From Bacteroidales bacterium (GTDB lineage: Bacteria; Bacteroidota; Bacteroidia; Bacteroidales; Muribaculaceae), in the NCBI GenBank assembly GCA_014800845.1, contig JAAVFJ010000003.1, positions 1 through 64,000 on the forward strand: DNA of 64,000 nt, read 5' to 3'. Below the pieces are notes generated by a model. It had not been told where the DNA came from. It made no database searches and worked only from the letters and a program-made list of their open reading frames with translations. A program made the position numbers and the translations under genes. Positions 1 through 6,882 of the stretch are shown here, piece by piece; positions within the stretch are counted from its first letter, which is position 1; each line of letters begins with the position of its first letter.

Positions 1-57
1 TTTGCTGCGAGGTTAATTGATGATATTTCATTGCAACACAAAATTAGTTAATCTCAG

Positions 58-80
58 GGAGACTTCGGTCTCTTTTTTTG
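58..80 (+). terminator. Intrinsic terminator with UUCG loop
   Basis: A 5-bp stem GAGAC/GTCTC closes a C(TTCG)G tetraloop and is followed by seven T residues. This is a textbook rho-independent terminator on the plus strand. It must end a transcript that enters from left of the window, because no complete gene precedes it here. Confidence 0.8.
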
Positions 81-109
81 TATTGCAAGTTGAAAGTTTC
101 CTTTTGCAC

Positions 110-175
110 GACTTAATATCGGATTGGGGAGGGGCTGGGGCTTGTGAAGCCCCGTCCCCAATCCGCCATTAAGTC
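110..175. repeat. Large interrupted palindrome (cruciform-capable)
   Basis: Three nested perfect inverted repeats share one centre: GACTTAAT/ATTAAGTC (8 bp), CGGATTGGGGA/TCCCCAATCCG (11 bp) and GGGGCTT/AAGCCCC (7 bp) with a GTG loop. Small internal bulges separate them. No T-run follows on either side, so it is not a standard terminator. It lies immediately left of the point where IS30-transposase similarity begins and contains the nominal ATG of that ORF, so the ORF start is not a genuine gene start. It may be a palindromic element or insertion hotspot. Confidence 0.7.
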
Positions 176-719
176 TCAAGCGTCAAAAATATTGGGGGCT
201 ATTCAGCGCGAAGATTTTTGCACTTCGAAATTGAATCTACGCCCGAAGGAAGCCGACGGCAAGCGCTTCGGCGACTGGGAGATGGACCTTGTCATCGGCA
301 AGGGGCAGAAAAGCGCCGTGCTGACTCTAGTGGAGAGGTCAACCAACATGTTTTTGCAGAAAAAGCTCTCGTCCAAGCAGCCCTCCCACGTGGCCAGGGC
401 CGCATGGCTTCTGCTGCTCCCCTACAAAGACCATGTCCTGACAATCACCACCGACAACGGGCTCGAGTTCAGGGAGCACGCATGGCTTGCCAAGAAAATC
501 GGAGCCACCGTCTATTGCGCCGACCTCTATTGCCCCGGACAAAAGGGAGCGGTGGAGAATGCAAACAAGCTTTTCCGCCAATATTTCCCGAAAGGCACCG
601 ACTTCCGACATGTAGAACAAAAGGAAATGGATGCCATCCAAAGGAAAATAAACAGTAGGCCAAGAGAAAAACTGAACTTCGATTCTCCAAAAAACGTGTT
701 CTTCAAGAATATTCTCTAA
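144..719 (+). pseudogene. IS30-family transposase, C-terminal remnant
   Basis: The ORF encodes the DDE/RNase H-fold integrase core of IS30-family transposases. Seen are GDWEMDLV with the first catalytic Asp, LVERST, TTDNG with the second Asp, and KGAVENANKL with the catalytic Glu, then the typical end RPREKLNF.SPKNVFF. Recognisable homology starts only at LRPKEADGKRFGDWE, about 30 residues into the ORF. The N-terminal HTH half of a normal ~320-residue IS30 transposase is absent, and the first residues are read from the upstream palindrome. The right flank (720-790) could retain the IS right end. No matching left inverted repeat was found. Interpreted as a 5'-truncated, inactive IS copy. Confidence 0.85.
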
Positions 720-822
720 CTTTGCACTTGCTTGTTGACTCTACAATTAACGGAACTTCCTTGTAGTCGCACAAAGGTTTGGTCGCCTGTCAGCACTACC
801 TGGAAGTTTTTGGCTTTTTATA

Positions 823-1068
823 ATGACGGAAACTCATGCAATATACAATGGTCTTTTCTCAGCGGATGAATTTCTCGTAGATTGGAGAGATCTTGAATTT
901 TCCCATCCCGAAAGGAAAATCCGCCTTGCCACATCTTTCAGTGGTATAGGTGCTATTGAGCATGCGTTCCAACGCTTAGGGCTTAATTGTGAAATTGTTT
1001 TTGCGGGTGACGTAGATGATAAATGTAAAAAATCATATTTTGCCAATTATCATATTACAGAAGAATAA
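823..1068 (+). pseudogene. DNA (cytosine-5) methyltransferase, N-terminal fragment
   Basis: The 81-residue product has the start of a C5-methyltransferase: IRLATSFSGIGAIEHAFQRLG matches AdoMet-binding motif I (FSGIGA.E.A), and EIVFAGDVDDKCKKSYFANY matches the motif II segment. The family needs roughly 300-450 residues, including the PCQ catalytic loop, and none of this follows. Just past the stop the same frame reads Trp-His and then a second stop, which may be a few codons of decayed homology. It lies between the IS30 remnant and an AbiH-like fragment, so it is read as a relic of a restriction-modification gene. Confidence 0.75.
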
Positions 1069-1081
1069 TGGCACTAAAATT

Positions 1082-1201
1082 ATGAGCACACCATCATTAG
1101 AGCCTAATCCTCTTTTTTCCACAACCTCTGTCTTCATAGGTAGTGGCTTCGATTTAAGGTTGGGTCTTCAATCGAAATATACTGATTTTTTAGACCTATA
1201 A
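1082..1201 (+). pseudogene. AbiH-like abortive-infection protein, N-terminal fragment
   Basis: The peptide from the ATG at 1082 ends VFIGSGFDLRLGLQSKYTDFL, which resembles the N-terminal signature of AbiH-family phage-resistance proteins (typically IGNGFDL.HGL.TKYSDF). AbiH proteins are several hundred residues, but this frame stops after about 40. The ORF track opens it earlier (1016), inside the methyltransferase fragment; the in-frame ATG at 1082 fits the AbiH start better. Assignment rests on one short motif and is moderately secure. Confidence 0.6.
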
Positions 1202-1228
1202 TTATGGAGTTGCGGCATCGCCGCCGCG

Positions 1229-1263
1229 CTTCCGTAAAATGAGCCTAATGTCTCATCCGGAAG
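1229..1263. repeat. Imperfect inverted repeat
   Basis: CTTCCG pairs with CGGAAG and ATGAG with CTCAT around an eight-base loop. It sits in the gap between the AbiH-like fragment and the nuclease-like gene. No T-run follows, so it may be an mRNA structure or the scar of an excised element rather than a terminator. Confidence 0.4.
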
Positions 1264-1312
1264 GCTTCAATAGCTAACTCATTTTGAACGACTTCGATCA
1301 AAATAACTAAAT

Positions 1313-2020
1313 ATGAACAAACGCAATATGGGAATTATACTTATAGTTGCAGGTGCAATACTTCTTGTGTGCGGGATTGTTATGGTTTCTACTAATCAAC
1401 ACAATACTGTCGAACCTGCAAATACTCAACCGCAGTTGGTAGTTGTGGAGAAGCATATACACGACACACTAACTTCGCCAACCACTGTTGAGAATGGTGT
1501 ATCTCGACCCAGCGAATCAGAGAATCCAACCGTCGACAAATCCAAAGAAAAAGGCGATGCTTTTGAAGATTTCGTTGTAAATCTTCTCGCCGACTGGAGA
1601 TTGAAACTTCTCGACCGCACTCAGGACGCTGTCTCGACTGCGGGCGTCGTAGCTGAGTCATGCAAAAATCCTGATTTACACGTTCAGCAGAAACGAGGTA
1701 AGAGTGAGATTGACTATTATCTTGAGTGTAAGTATCGCTCGCAGTGGAAAGACGGAGCTGTAATCTTTGAGGATTGGCAGCTTGACCGCTATCGTCAGTT
1801 CCAAAGAAGTAATCGTCGTAAGGTTATCTTTGCTCTCGGCGTAGGTGGTACACCGTCCGCTCCTGCTTCGTTCATGCTCGTTCCTCTTGATTCCGTCAAA
1901 GGTAACTCCATTAAGCAAATCAAAACTGAGTTTGCTGTCGAGCCTTCATCTTCTGCTCTCGTCGAATACATAAACAATTACTTCTCTAAAGTATTCTCTA
2001 AAGCTAAACATAAATCATAA
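1313..2020 (+). CDS. Membrane-anchored PD-(D/E)XK nuclease-like protein
   Basis: The product (235 aa) has one N-terminal transmembrane helix (about residues 6-26, MGIILIVAGAILLVCGIVMV), a Ser/Thr/Pro-rich linker to ~80, then a compact domain. The domain begins GDAFEDFVVNLL (Glu85) and continues to PDLHV and SEIDYYLECKY (Asp134, Glu138, Lys140). This resembles the Glu / Asp / (D/E)xK active site of PD-(D/E)XK nucleases, as in Mrr or restriction-endonuclease-like folds. Three basic residues precede the helix, so the positive-inside rule suggests the domain faces the periplasm. The gene follows three defence or IS relics and is coupled to a tiny acidic ORF. Nuclease activity is inferred from the motif only. 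Confidence 0.6.
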   Translation: MNKRNMGIILIVAGAILLVCGIVMVSTNQHNTVEPANTQPQLVVVEKHIHDTLTSPTTVENGVSRPSESENPTVDKSKEKGDAFEDFVVNLLADWRLKLLDRTQDAVSTAGVVAESCKNPDLHVQQKRGKSEIDYYLECKYRSQWKDGAVIFEDWQLDRYRQFQRSNRRKVIFALGVGGTPSAPASFMLVPLDSVKGNSIKQIKTEFAVEPSSSALVEYINNYFSKVFSKAKHKS

Positions 2021-2172
2021 TGACCGACTTCGACGATTTAGATACATACAGCGGAGACGCCGAACATGATATGTGGGTGGACTTCGATAATTACGAAAAC
2101 ACCGGCGGCCCTGATGCTTTCAACGAATCAGATATTAACAACTTTATTGACAACCTTAACGACTGGGACTAA
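2020..2172 (+). CDS. Tiny highly acidic protein coupled to nuclease-like gene
   Basis: The ATG shares its A with the upstream TAA (TAATG), so translation is probably coupled. It is too short for the ORF track. The 50-residue product (MTDFDDLDTY ... NDWD) has 13 Asp and 3 Glu and no Lys or Arg, plus several aromatic residues. That composition is seen in DNA-mimic or nuclease-inhibitor proteins, and with the nuclease-like partner it suggests an immunity or inhibitor role; this is inference. No family was recognised. A following ATG (overlapping the stop) opens only eight codons. Confidence 0.55.
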   Translation: MTDFDDLDTYSGDAEHDMWVDFDNYENTGGPDAFNESDINNFIDNLNDWD

Positions 2173-2238
2173 TGAAACACTATCTCGCAAGACTATAGAA
2201 TAAGGTTGCCGAAGCTGGAGGCGTTGCTTCATATTTGA

Positions 2239-2267
2239 GCACAGGCCGGTAATACCGGGCATTGTGC
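2239..2267 (+). other. Hairpin downstream of acidic ORF
   Basis: GCACA/TGTGC with an inner GCCGGT...ACCGGGC pairing forms a stem-loop about 70 bp after the acidic ORF. Only a weak T-run follows. It may help end the two-gene transcript, but the stronger terminator is at 2346-2375. Confidence 0.35.
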
Positions 2268-2345
2268 CCGTCGCAGAACTATTTTGTTGGTGGGGGCTGC
2301 ATAGGTGGAGGTTTTTGGGAAGGGGGGGGGAGGGTTGAGGAATGG

Positions 2346-2375
2346 AAATGCCACCGAGGGGGCTCGGTGGCATTT
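2346..2375. terminator. Strong bidirectional terminator
   Basis: A perfect 13-bp stem, AAATGCCACCGAG/CTCGGTGGCATTT, surrounds a GGGG loop. It separates the plus-strand accessory genes from the convergent minus-strand GYF operon and can serve both directions. On the minus strand its 3' arm is A/T-rich. Confidence 0.8.
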
Positions 2376-2413
2376 GTTATGGGTTGGAGGGGTGGCCCTC
2401 TTGGGGTTGTGGG

Positions 2414-2785
2414 TCAGACGGTACGGGCTTTGTATAGGCGGTAGGTGATAAGGAGCCAGATGAGGAGGTAGATGGCGCTTGTTATCACGTAGGGCTTTAC
2501 GGTCTCGCAGAGCAGGGCGAGCAGGGCGTTGAGGAGCAGGCCGATTATGCCGAAGCTAATGCAGGAGACTTTGAGCATGGTGGCTTGGCGGTCGCCTGTG
2601 CAGCATACGGCGACTCCAAACATCACTGCGGCCATTACGCCTGTGCAGATGCCTATGAGAATCTGCATGTTCTCAGCATCGATCAGGGAGGTTACGCTCC
2701 AGCCGAGCAGGCCGGATACGAGCACTACGCATATTACGGGAATCAGTTTAAACTGAAGTATTACCGGAGTTTGATTGGTTTCCAT
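2414..2785 (-). CDS. Small four-helix membrane protein
   Basis: The 123-residue product has about four hydrophobic helices: 14-35 (IPVICVVLVSGLLGW), 40-62, 70-93 and 97-116. A Cys-rich turn (AVCCTGDR) lies between helices two and three. It ends with a short basic tail (TYRLYKARTV). No family was recognised. It is the last gene of an operon with three GYF_2 proteins, 7 bp after the preceding stop, so it may be the membrane partner of that set. Confidence 0.65.
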   Translation of the reverse strand: METNQTPVILQFKLIPVICVVLVSGLLGWSVTSLIDAENMQILIGICTGVMAAVMFGVAVCCTGDRQATMLKVSCISFGIIGLLLNALLALLCETVKPYVITSAIYLLIWLLITYRLYKARTV

Positions 2786-2792
2786 AGTGCCC

Positions 2793-3161
2793 TTATTTCA
2801 CCTCGGGTTTTGGTGACAGGAGTATGATTTTGTTTATTTCGGGAACATTGCATGCCATCTGCCATCCGGACATGCCGGGATGCCACACTAAGGTGTTGTC
2901 GGTGATGCTGCCGTTGGCTATGAGTTTAGTCATTTCGGCAGTGTTCAGCGGGCCGGCCTGACGGTTGTCGACCACGGTGTACCATTGAGTGTTGGTCAAT
3001 GGAGCGCTGGCACACCCGCTCTGGCCTGTTGTGCCGGCGTTTACGCCTGCCACCTGCATGTTATTCATGGTGTAGTTCATGGTGTTAACCATTTGCTGCG
3101 CCAGTGACATTCCCATGCCGAATTCTATCAGACGGTCTATGGAGCTGAAATCTGTACTCAT
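2793..3161 (-). CDS. Small GYF_2 (DUF4339) domain protein
   Basis: The 122-residue protein has a helical N-terminus (RLIEFGMGMSLAQQMVNTMNYTMNN) and a C-terminal GYF_2/DUF4339 domain (about 57-112). The domain shows WYTVVDNRQAGPL, a MTKLIANGSI helix and TLVWHPGMSGWQMA, the usual Gly-Pro turn and closing tryptophans. GYF_2 domains are thought to bind proline-rich or membrane-associated partners. The neighbouring 463-residue protein ends in a poly-Pro stretch, which could be the ligand; that is inference. It is the third gene of the operon. Confidence 0.8.
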   Translation of the reverse strand: MSTDFSSIDRLIEFGMGMSLAQQMVNTMNYTMNNMQVAGVNAGTTGQSGCASAPLTNTQWYTVVDNRQAGPLNTAEMTKLIANGSITDNTLVWHPGMSGWQMACNVPEINKIILLSPKPEVK

Positions 3162-3191
3162 TTCTGTGGGGTGTTAGAGTTAATAAACCTA

Positions 3192-4583
3192 TTAGGGCAT
3201 GGGGGGCGGAGGCACGGGGCAACCGGCAGGCATGGGGGGAGCGAAGATGCATGCGAGTTCGGGCACCTGTCCGGCGGGGAGCCACTGCGACATGCCCGGA
3301 GCCCATACGAATGTGTTGGCGTTCATCTGTCCCTGAGCTACCATCTGAGTGAGCGTGCTCACGGGGTAGGGGCCGTACTGCTGACCATTGATGGCTATGT
3401 GGTACTGGGTGTTGGTGGGTGCGCCGGGCATGGGCGGGGGTGTCTGCGCGTTGTTCTGCGCGGCCTGCTGTTGCCACTGATTGTTCATCTGCTGGCCCAT
3501 GTTGTTAACCATGCCGGCCATCTGGTTGCCGAGCGCGCCGCCTACGGCCATGCCTGTCATGAACTGTGCAGGGTTGATGCCGCTGGAGCCTGCGCCGCTG
3601 CCGAAGCTGCTGCTACCCATGCTCTTTGCGGCTGTCTGCATCACGTCGGCCTGACGGTTGAGGGCGTGCGCACCGATAAACTGCGTCTCGGTCTGGAGGC
3701 GCTGGGCACGCTGAGCTTCCTCGCGCTGGATGGCCAGAGTCTCGTCGAGATTGCGGGCGTTGATGTCCTGCATGTCGGCCAGATTCTTGACGTTGACAGC
3801 TGTCTGGGCAGCGATGGTGGCCTTCTGCTGGTCTGCCGTAACGGAGCGGAGTTCGCGGTAGCCCTCCGACTGCTTGTCCACATCGATGCGGGAGATGTCA
3901 AGGCGCTTGAGGCTCACGGCAAAGTCTTCGAGGTCCTCCTTAATGAGCGGCTTGATCATGTCGTTGATTTGGTCAAGGCGGCGCTCAATCTGGAGTACGG
4001 GGAGTTGGTGTTTCTCGGGAGCGTTTGACACTTCAGACTTGATGCGTCTTGTCACAGCGTCTTTGATCTGAGCCTTGAGCTCATCGAGAGTGAAGTTGAT
4101 GAGTCGATGAGTCTTGATGAAAGCCTGGGGATCGGCTATATTGAAGGTGAGGCTGCCGCCAACAGACATGGGCACAGCGAAGTCGAGGAATCGGGGGTCG
4201 AAGACATCAAAATAGGGTATGCCGAAGTTGAGCTTGATTACGCCGGCCAGGTTGATGTAGTAGATTTCAGCCTGGAAGGGTGACTCGCCACCGAAGGCCA
4301 TTCCCACGATAGATGAAAGCACGGGGAAGTTAGCGGTCTTGATGGTGTCATCGAAAGGACCGTAAATGAAGTCCTGCATCGTGCCGTCTTTCTGCTTGTA
4401 GACAAATACGGCGACTTCGCCATCTTTCACTCGCAGAGAGGAGCCATAGCGGATGCTGTTTTCACGGGAAGTGGAGTTAGCTTCCTGCCCTGCAGGACGC
4501 CATTTCCACACTAAATATTCTTGTTCATCGCAGCGGATAACGTTCATTAAACCGCCGCTTTTACCACGTCCAAAAAGTGCCAT
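3192..4583 (-). CDS. SPFH domain protein with C-terminal GYF_2 domain
   Basis: The N-terminal ~270 residues resemble the SPFH (band-7/YdjI-like, 'virion core protein') family: VIRCDEQEYLVWKW, a long beta-rich core, then the helical segment RRLDQINDMIKPLIKEDLEDFAVSLKRLDISRID. A charged coiled coil (about 240-310), a Gly/Gln-rich linker and a GYF_2 domain (YHIAINGQQYGPYPVSTL...VWAPGMSQWLPA) follow, and a Pro-rich tail closes it. SPFH proteins form ring-like or raft-like assemblies on membranes. Its start overlaps the stop of the upstream gene by one base (4583), so the two are co-translated. A membrane-stress or scaffold role is inferred by analogy with YdjI. Confidence 0.8.
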   Translation of the reverse strand: MALFGRGKSGGLMNVIRCDEQEYLVWKWRPAGQEANSTSRENSIRYGSSLRVKDGEVAVFVYKQKDGTMQDFIYGPFDDTIKTANFPVLSSIVGMAFGGESPFQAEIYYINLAGVIKLNFGIPYFDVFDPRFLDFAVPMSVGGSLTFNIADPQAFIKTHRLINFTLDELKAQIKDAVTRRIKSEVSNAPEKHQLPVLQIERRLDQINDMIKPLIKEDLEDFAVSLKRLDISRIDVDKQSEGYRELRSVTADQQKATIAAQTAVNVKNLADMQDINARNLDETLAIQREEAQRAQRLQTETQFIGAHALNRQADVMQTAAKSMGSSSFGSGAGSSGINPAQFMTGMAVGGALGNQMAGMVNNMGQQMNNQWQQQAAQNNAQTPPPMPGAPTNTQYHIAINGQQYGPYPVSTLTQMVAQGQMNANTFVWAPGMSQWLPAGQVPELACIFAPPMPAGCPVPPPPMP

Positions 4584-5761
4584 TATACTTTGATTTTATA
4601 TTTTGCAGCTAATTCGTTGATTTGATTAAGGAGTTTCTGATCACCGTCCAATACCACGCGGGCCTTAATAAGAATCTCCTTGGATTTCTTATAGTAAGCT
4701 TTCTGGTCAGGAGTAGCGAACAGGCCCGATTTAGACTTAGTTACGCAGGAGGTAAAGAGGTCGAAGATATCCAGCTTGTTGTTGGGTATCGGGAAACTCT
4801 CGATGATGGTTGCTCTTTTGGTATAAATGTTTTGACCAGACATTGCATCAGAAAATCCGGAAGTATGACTTTGCTTCTCATCAAGCTCGCGGAGCAGTTT
4901 TGCAAGACGCTCAGCCGAATTTGAGGTCTGAGCTTCGCCAGTCACCTCGTAGTCGCAACCACACTCGGGGCAGCAGGCGGCAAGCAGTTTTATGGGGGCA
5001 CCGCAGTGGGGGCATTTTTTAGGCTGATTGTGAGCGGCAGGAGCAGCAGCGGGAGTGGGGGGTACCTTAGCCTGAGCGTTGATTCGTTCCAATTCCTGCT
5101 TGTGCTGCAACTCTTTTTCGCGAGCTATAAGCGTCTGGCGCTGTTCATAGAGACGAGCCTCGAGAATCATCACAAATTCATCCATAGCCACACCCTCTTC
5201 CTGAGCGTTGCGAATGAGCACGTCGCGCTCCATGTCGGAGATTTCGCCGTCGGCTACTGCCGCATCAATCAGGCGGTTAAGGCGGGGGGATAGTACATTG
5301 TTGTCCTCATTGCCGGCAGCGGGGACGGCAGGGGTTGCGCCGGCAGGACCTGTCCAGGGCACAGGGGGTACAGGGGGCGCAGGAGCGTTGAGTTGAAACA
5401 GAGCGTTCACTTCGGGCACCTTATTGGCGGGGAGCCATTGCGACATACCGTTCATGAAGACCAGCGTAGCGGGAGTGAGGGAGCCTTTGCTGATCATATC
5501 GAGCAGAGTGGCGCGCTCGTAGGGACCGTAGCTCTGACCGTTAACGGCGATGCTAACACTCATCTGGGGCTCATGATTGGGCACCGGAGGAGCCGGGGGA
5601 GTGGAGAGCACACCCATGTTGTCGCGCTCTTTTACTTTCGGTTTTCTATTTTTGGCTTTATCCAGTGCAAAGGATGCGATATCGCCCAGATCCGGCATTT
5701 CACCATTGGCTATGCTTGTTGCTTTGTCAGCTAAATTTTTCAATTTATTGAAAAGTGCCAT
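4583..5761 (-). CDS. GYF_2, TerB-like and zinc-ribbon protein
   Basis: The first gene of the GYF operon encodes 392 residues. In order: a short helical N-terminus nearly identical in style to the next gene (MALFNK/MALFGR), a GYF_2 domain (VAVNGQSYGPYERATL...FMNGMSQWLPANKVPE), and an acidic segment LIDAAVADGEISDMERDVLI that looks TerB-like. A coiled coil rich in Glu/Gln/Arg, a zinc ribbon (CPHCG...CCPECG) and a helical C-terminus follow. The domain mix resembles proteins encoded with bacterial SPFH proteins in envelope-stress loci. The TerB-like call is by pattern only. Confidence 0.75.
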   Translation of the reverse strand: MALFNKLKNLADKATSIANGEMPDLGDIASFALDKAKNRKPKVKERDNMGVLSTPPAPPVPNHEPQMSVSIAVNGQSYGPYERATLLDMISKGSLTPATLVFMNGMSQWLPANKVPEVNALFQLNAPAPPVPPVPWTGPAGATPAVPAAGNEDNNVLSPRLNRLIDAAVADGEISDMERDVLIRNAQEEGVAMDEFVMILEARLYEQRQTLIAREKELQHKQELERINAQAKVPPTPAAAPAAHNQPKKCPHCGAPIKLLAACCPECGCDYEVTGEAQTSNSAERLAKLLRELDEKQSHTSGFSDAMSGQNIYTKRATIIESFPIPNNKLDIFDLFTSCVTKSKSGLFATPDQKAYYKKSKEILIKARVVLDGDQKLLNQINELAAKYKIKV

Positions 5762-5995
5762 ATTGCGTTGATTAATTAGATTTTATTTAGTTAGTAAGCA
5801 AGAAAAAACTATTACAATCATATCATGATTTAGGTTAGCGAGTCTTTCCCAGGTCATTAGACTTTTATTGAAAGTATTATGGAGATTTTAGCTGTAGAAG
5901 CATAGGTAGCGCCGAAGCAAAATGCTCTTGTGGACCGGTTGCTAAGAAGAAAAAGAGCATCCAATTACAATCAATAATGCTATGATGCAAAATTA
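5762..5995 (-). promoter_or_regulatory. Putative promoter and long leader of GYF operon
   Basis: The minus strand carries TAATTTTG (5988-5995), a match to the Bacteroidota -7 box TAnnTTTG, but no clean TTTG lies 19-20 nt upstream. If used, it would give a leader of ~220 nt before the start at 5761. The leader contains an 8-bp inverted repeat, ATGCTCTT/AAGAGCAT. No ORF or known riboswitch was recognised in this stretch. Confidence 0.4.
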
Positions 5996-6030
5996 ATAGT
6001 AAAATATTGAAAAAACTAATTTTGAGTGTG

Positions 6031-6063
6031 AAAAAATATTTCTCACTATGAGAAATATTTTTT
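6031..6063. terminator. AT-rich bidirectional terminator hairpin
   Basis: A 15-bp perfect stem, AAAAAATATTTCTCA/TGAGAAATATTTTTT, has a 3-nt loop. It overlaps the TAA stop of the HTH gene (6062-6064), so it ends that minus-strand transcript. It also lies just upstream of the GYF operon promoter region. Confidence 0.75.
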
Positions 6064-6313
6064 ATACTTGAGGCATGTCACCGCACATTTGGGCAGCTTT
6101 GACCTCCTCCTTGTATTCGCGAGCCAGAGATGCGAAGAAATTGTGTTGCAGAATAACGGAGAGTCTCATCAGCAACTCAGTGTCAATGGAGTGGCGGATG
6201 AAAATATTATAAATATTTCGCCGGTCGCAATTGAGTTGCCGAGCAAGCCAAGTCACGGTCCAATTTTTCGGACCGTTGTCGAAGACCTCTTTTATGTATG
6301 CTCCTATGTGCAT
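6062..6313 (-). CDS. Small HTH DNA-binding protein
   Basis: The 83-residue product starts MHIGAYIKEVF and contains a lambda-repressor/XRE-type helix-turn-helix: WTVTWLARQLNCDRRNIYNIF, then SIDTELLMRLSVIL and an HNFFASLAREY tail. This arrangement is common in Bacteroidales single-domain regulators. The ORF track opens it at 6352, but the minus strand has TAAATTTG (a -7 box match) at 6337-6344 inside that extension, and relatives typically start MHIG, so Met14 (6313) is preferred. The target is unknown; the adjacent divergent region holds a structured repeat element. Confidence 0.7.
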   Translation of the reverse strand: MHIGAYIKEVFDNGPKNWTVTWLARQLNCDRRNIYNIFIRHSIDTELLMRLSVILQHNFFASLAREYKEEVKAAQMCGDMPQV

Positions 6314-6404
6314 AGGTTCGTTTTTAATTCTCAGCACAAATTTACAACTCATTTCCTATTTGTCACTCGTCCATTTAGGTCCTTTTGAAGATTGTGGAGA
6401 AAGG

Positions 6405-6552
6405 GTTAAGTAAGTGTCAAAAATTAATGGTGTAAAAGCGCCCGGGAAGGCTGCACCATAAAAATGCAAAAAGCGTGGAGCGATGTCCTGTTTATCATAA
6501 CGGAGGCATCGCCAAACGCCTTTCACGAAATAAACAGTCCACCCCCACGCCA
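6405..6552. repeat. Structured intergenic repeat element
   Basis: This element opens with a 23-bp unit (6405-6427, TTAAGTAAGTGTCAAAAATT core) that recurs twice as an inverted pair at 18370-18450. Next come ATGGTG/CACCAT, and then a long stem combining GCGTGG/CCACGC with CTGTTTAT/ATAAACAG. On the minus strand the long stem is followed by TTTTTGCATTTTT, so it could end a leftward transcript. The minus-strand ORF 6356-6553 covers the whole element and is probably not a gene. It looks like a dispersed palindromic, MITE-like repeat. Confidence 0.5.
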
Positions 6553-6823
6553 TTTCGATATCAGGTCTCCTGCGGCAGAAGAGGATATGCGATCAGCATG
6601 AGCGCTGCTTGACTGCTTTCCCTTCGTGAGTGGATGAATTGGCGATTTTCCGTTAAAGGTAAAGCAAGAACGCTTCAATCAGTATGTCGGGTACAAATTT
6701 AGGATATTTTCTTGAGAATAAAAAATCATAAACCGAGAAAATAAAATTCACACAGTGTCATGCTTCATTTCTCGCTTTCATCTCCCGGTAATTGTGGGAC
6801 TACATTTGAAGACGCTTAATAAA

Positions 6824-6855
6824 TTTGCTCGTTTGCCCGATTTGCGCTAACTTTG
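6824..6855 (+). promoter_or_regulatory. Bacteroidota promoter of bcp
   Basis: TTTG (6824-6827), a 20-nt spacer and TAACTTTG (6848-6855) match the Bacteroidota sigma-ABfr consensus exactly. The box ends 27 nt before the bcp ATG at 6883. This also excludes the earlier ATG-type start proposed at 6853, which falls inside the box. Confidence 0.8.
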
Positions 6856-6882
6856 CTCTTGGAAAAAATTTTTTTAAGTTTT

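Noticed and set aside
2262-2444. 60-codon plus-strand ORF
   Set aside because: Gly/Trp-rich product read through a G-run and the 13-bp terminator hairpin; extends into the convergent gene.
3171-4028. 285-codon plus-strand ORF opposite the SPFH gene
   Set aside because: Antisense shadow; the minus frame has clear SPFH and GYF_2 motifs.
6356-6553. 65-codon minus-strand ORF
   Set aside because: Lies wholly in the structured repeat element and looks like a by-product of its palindromes, not a protein gene.
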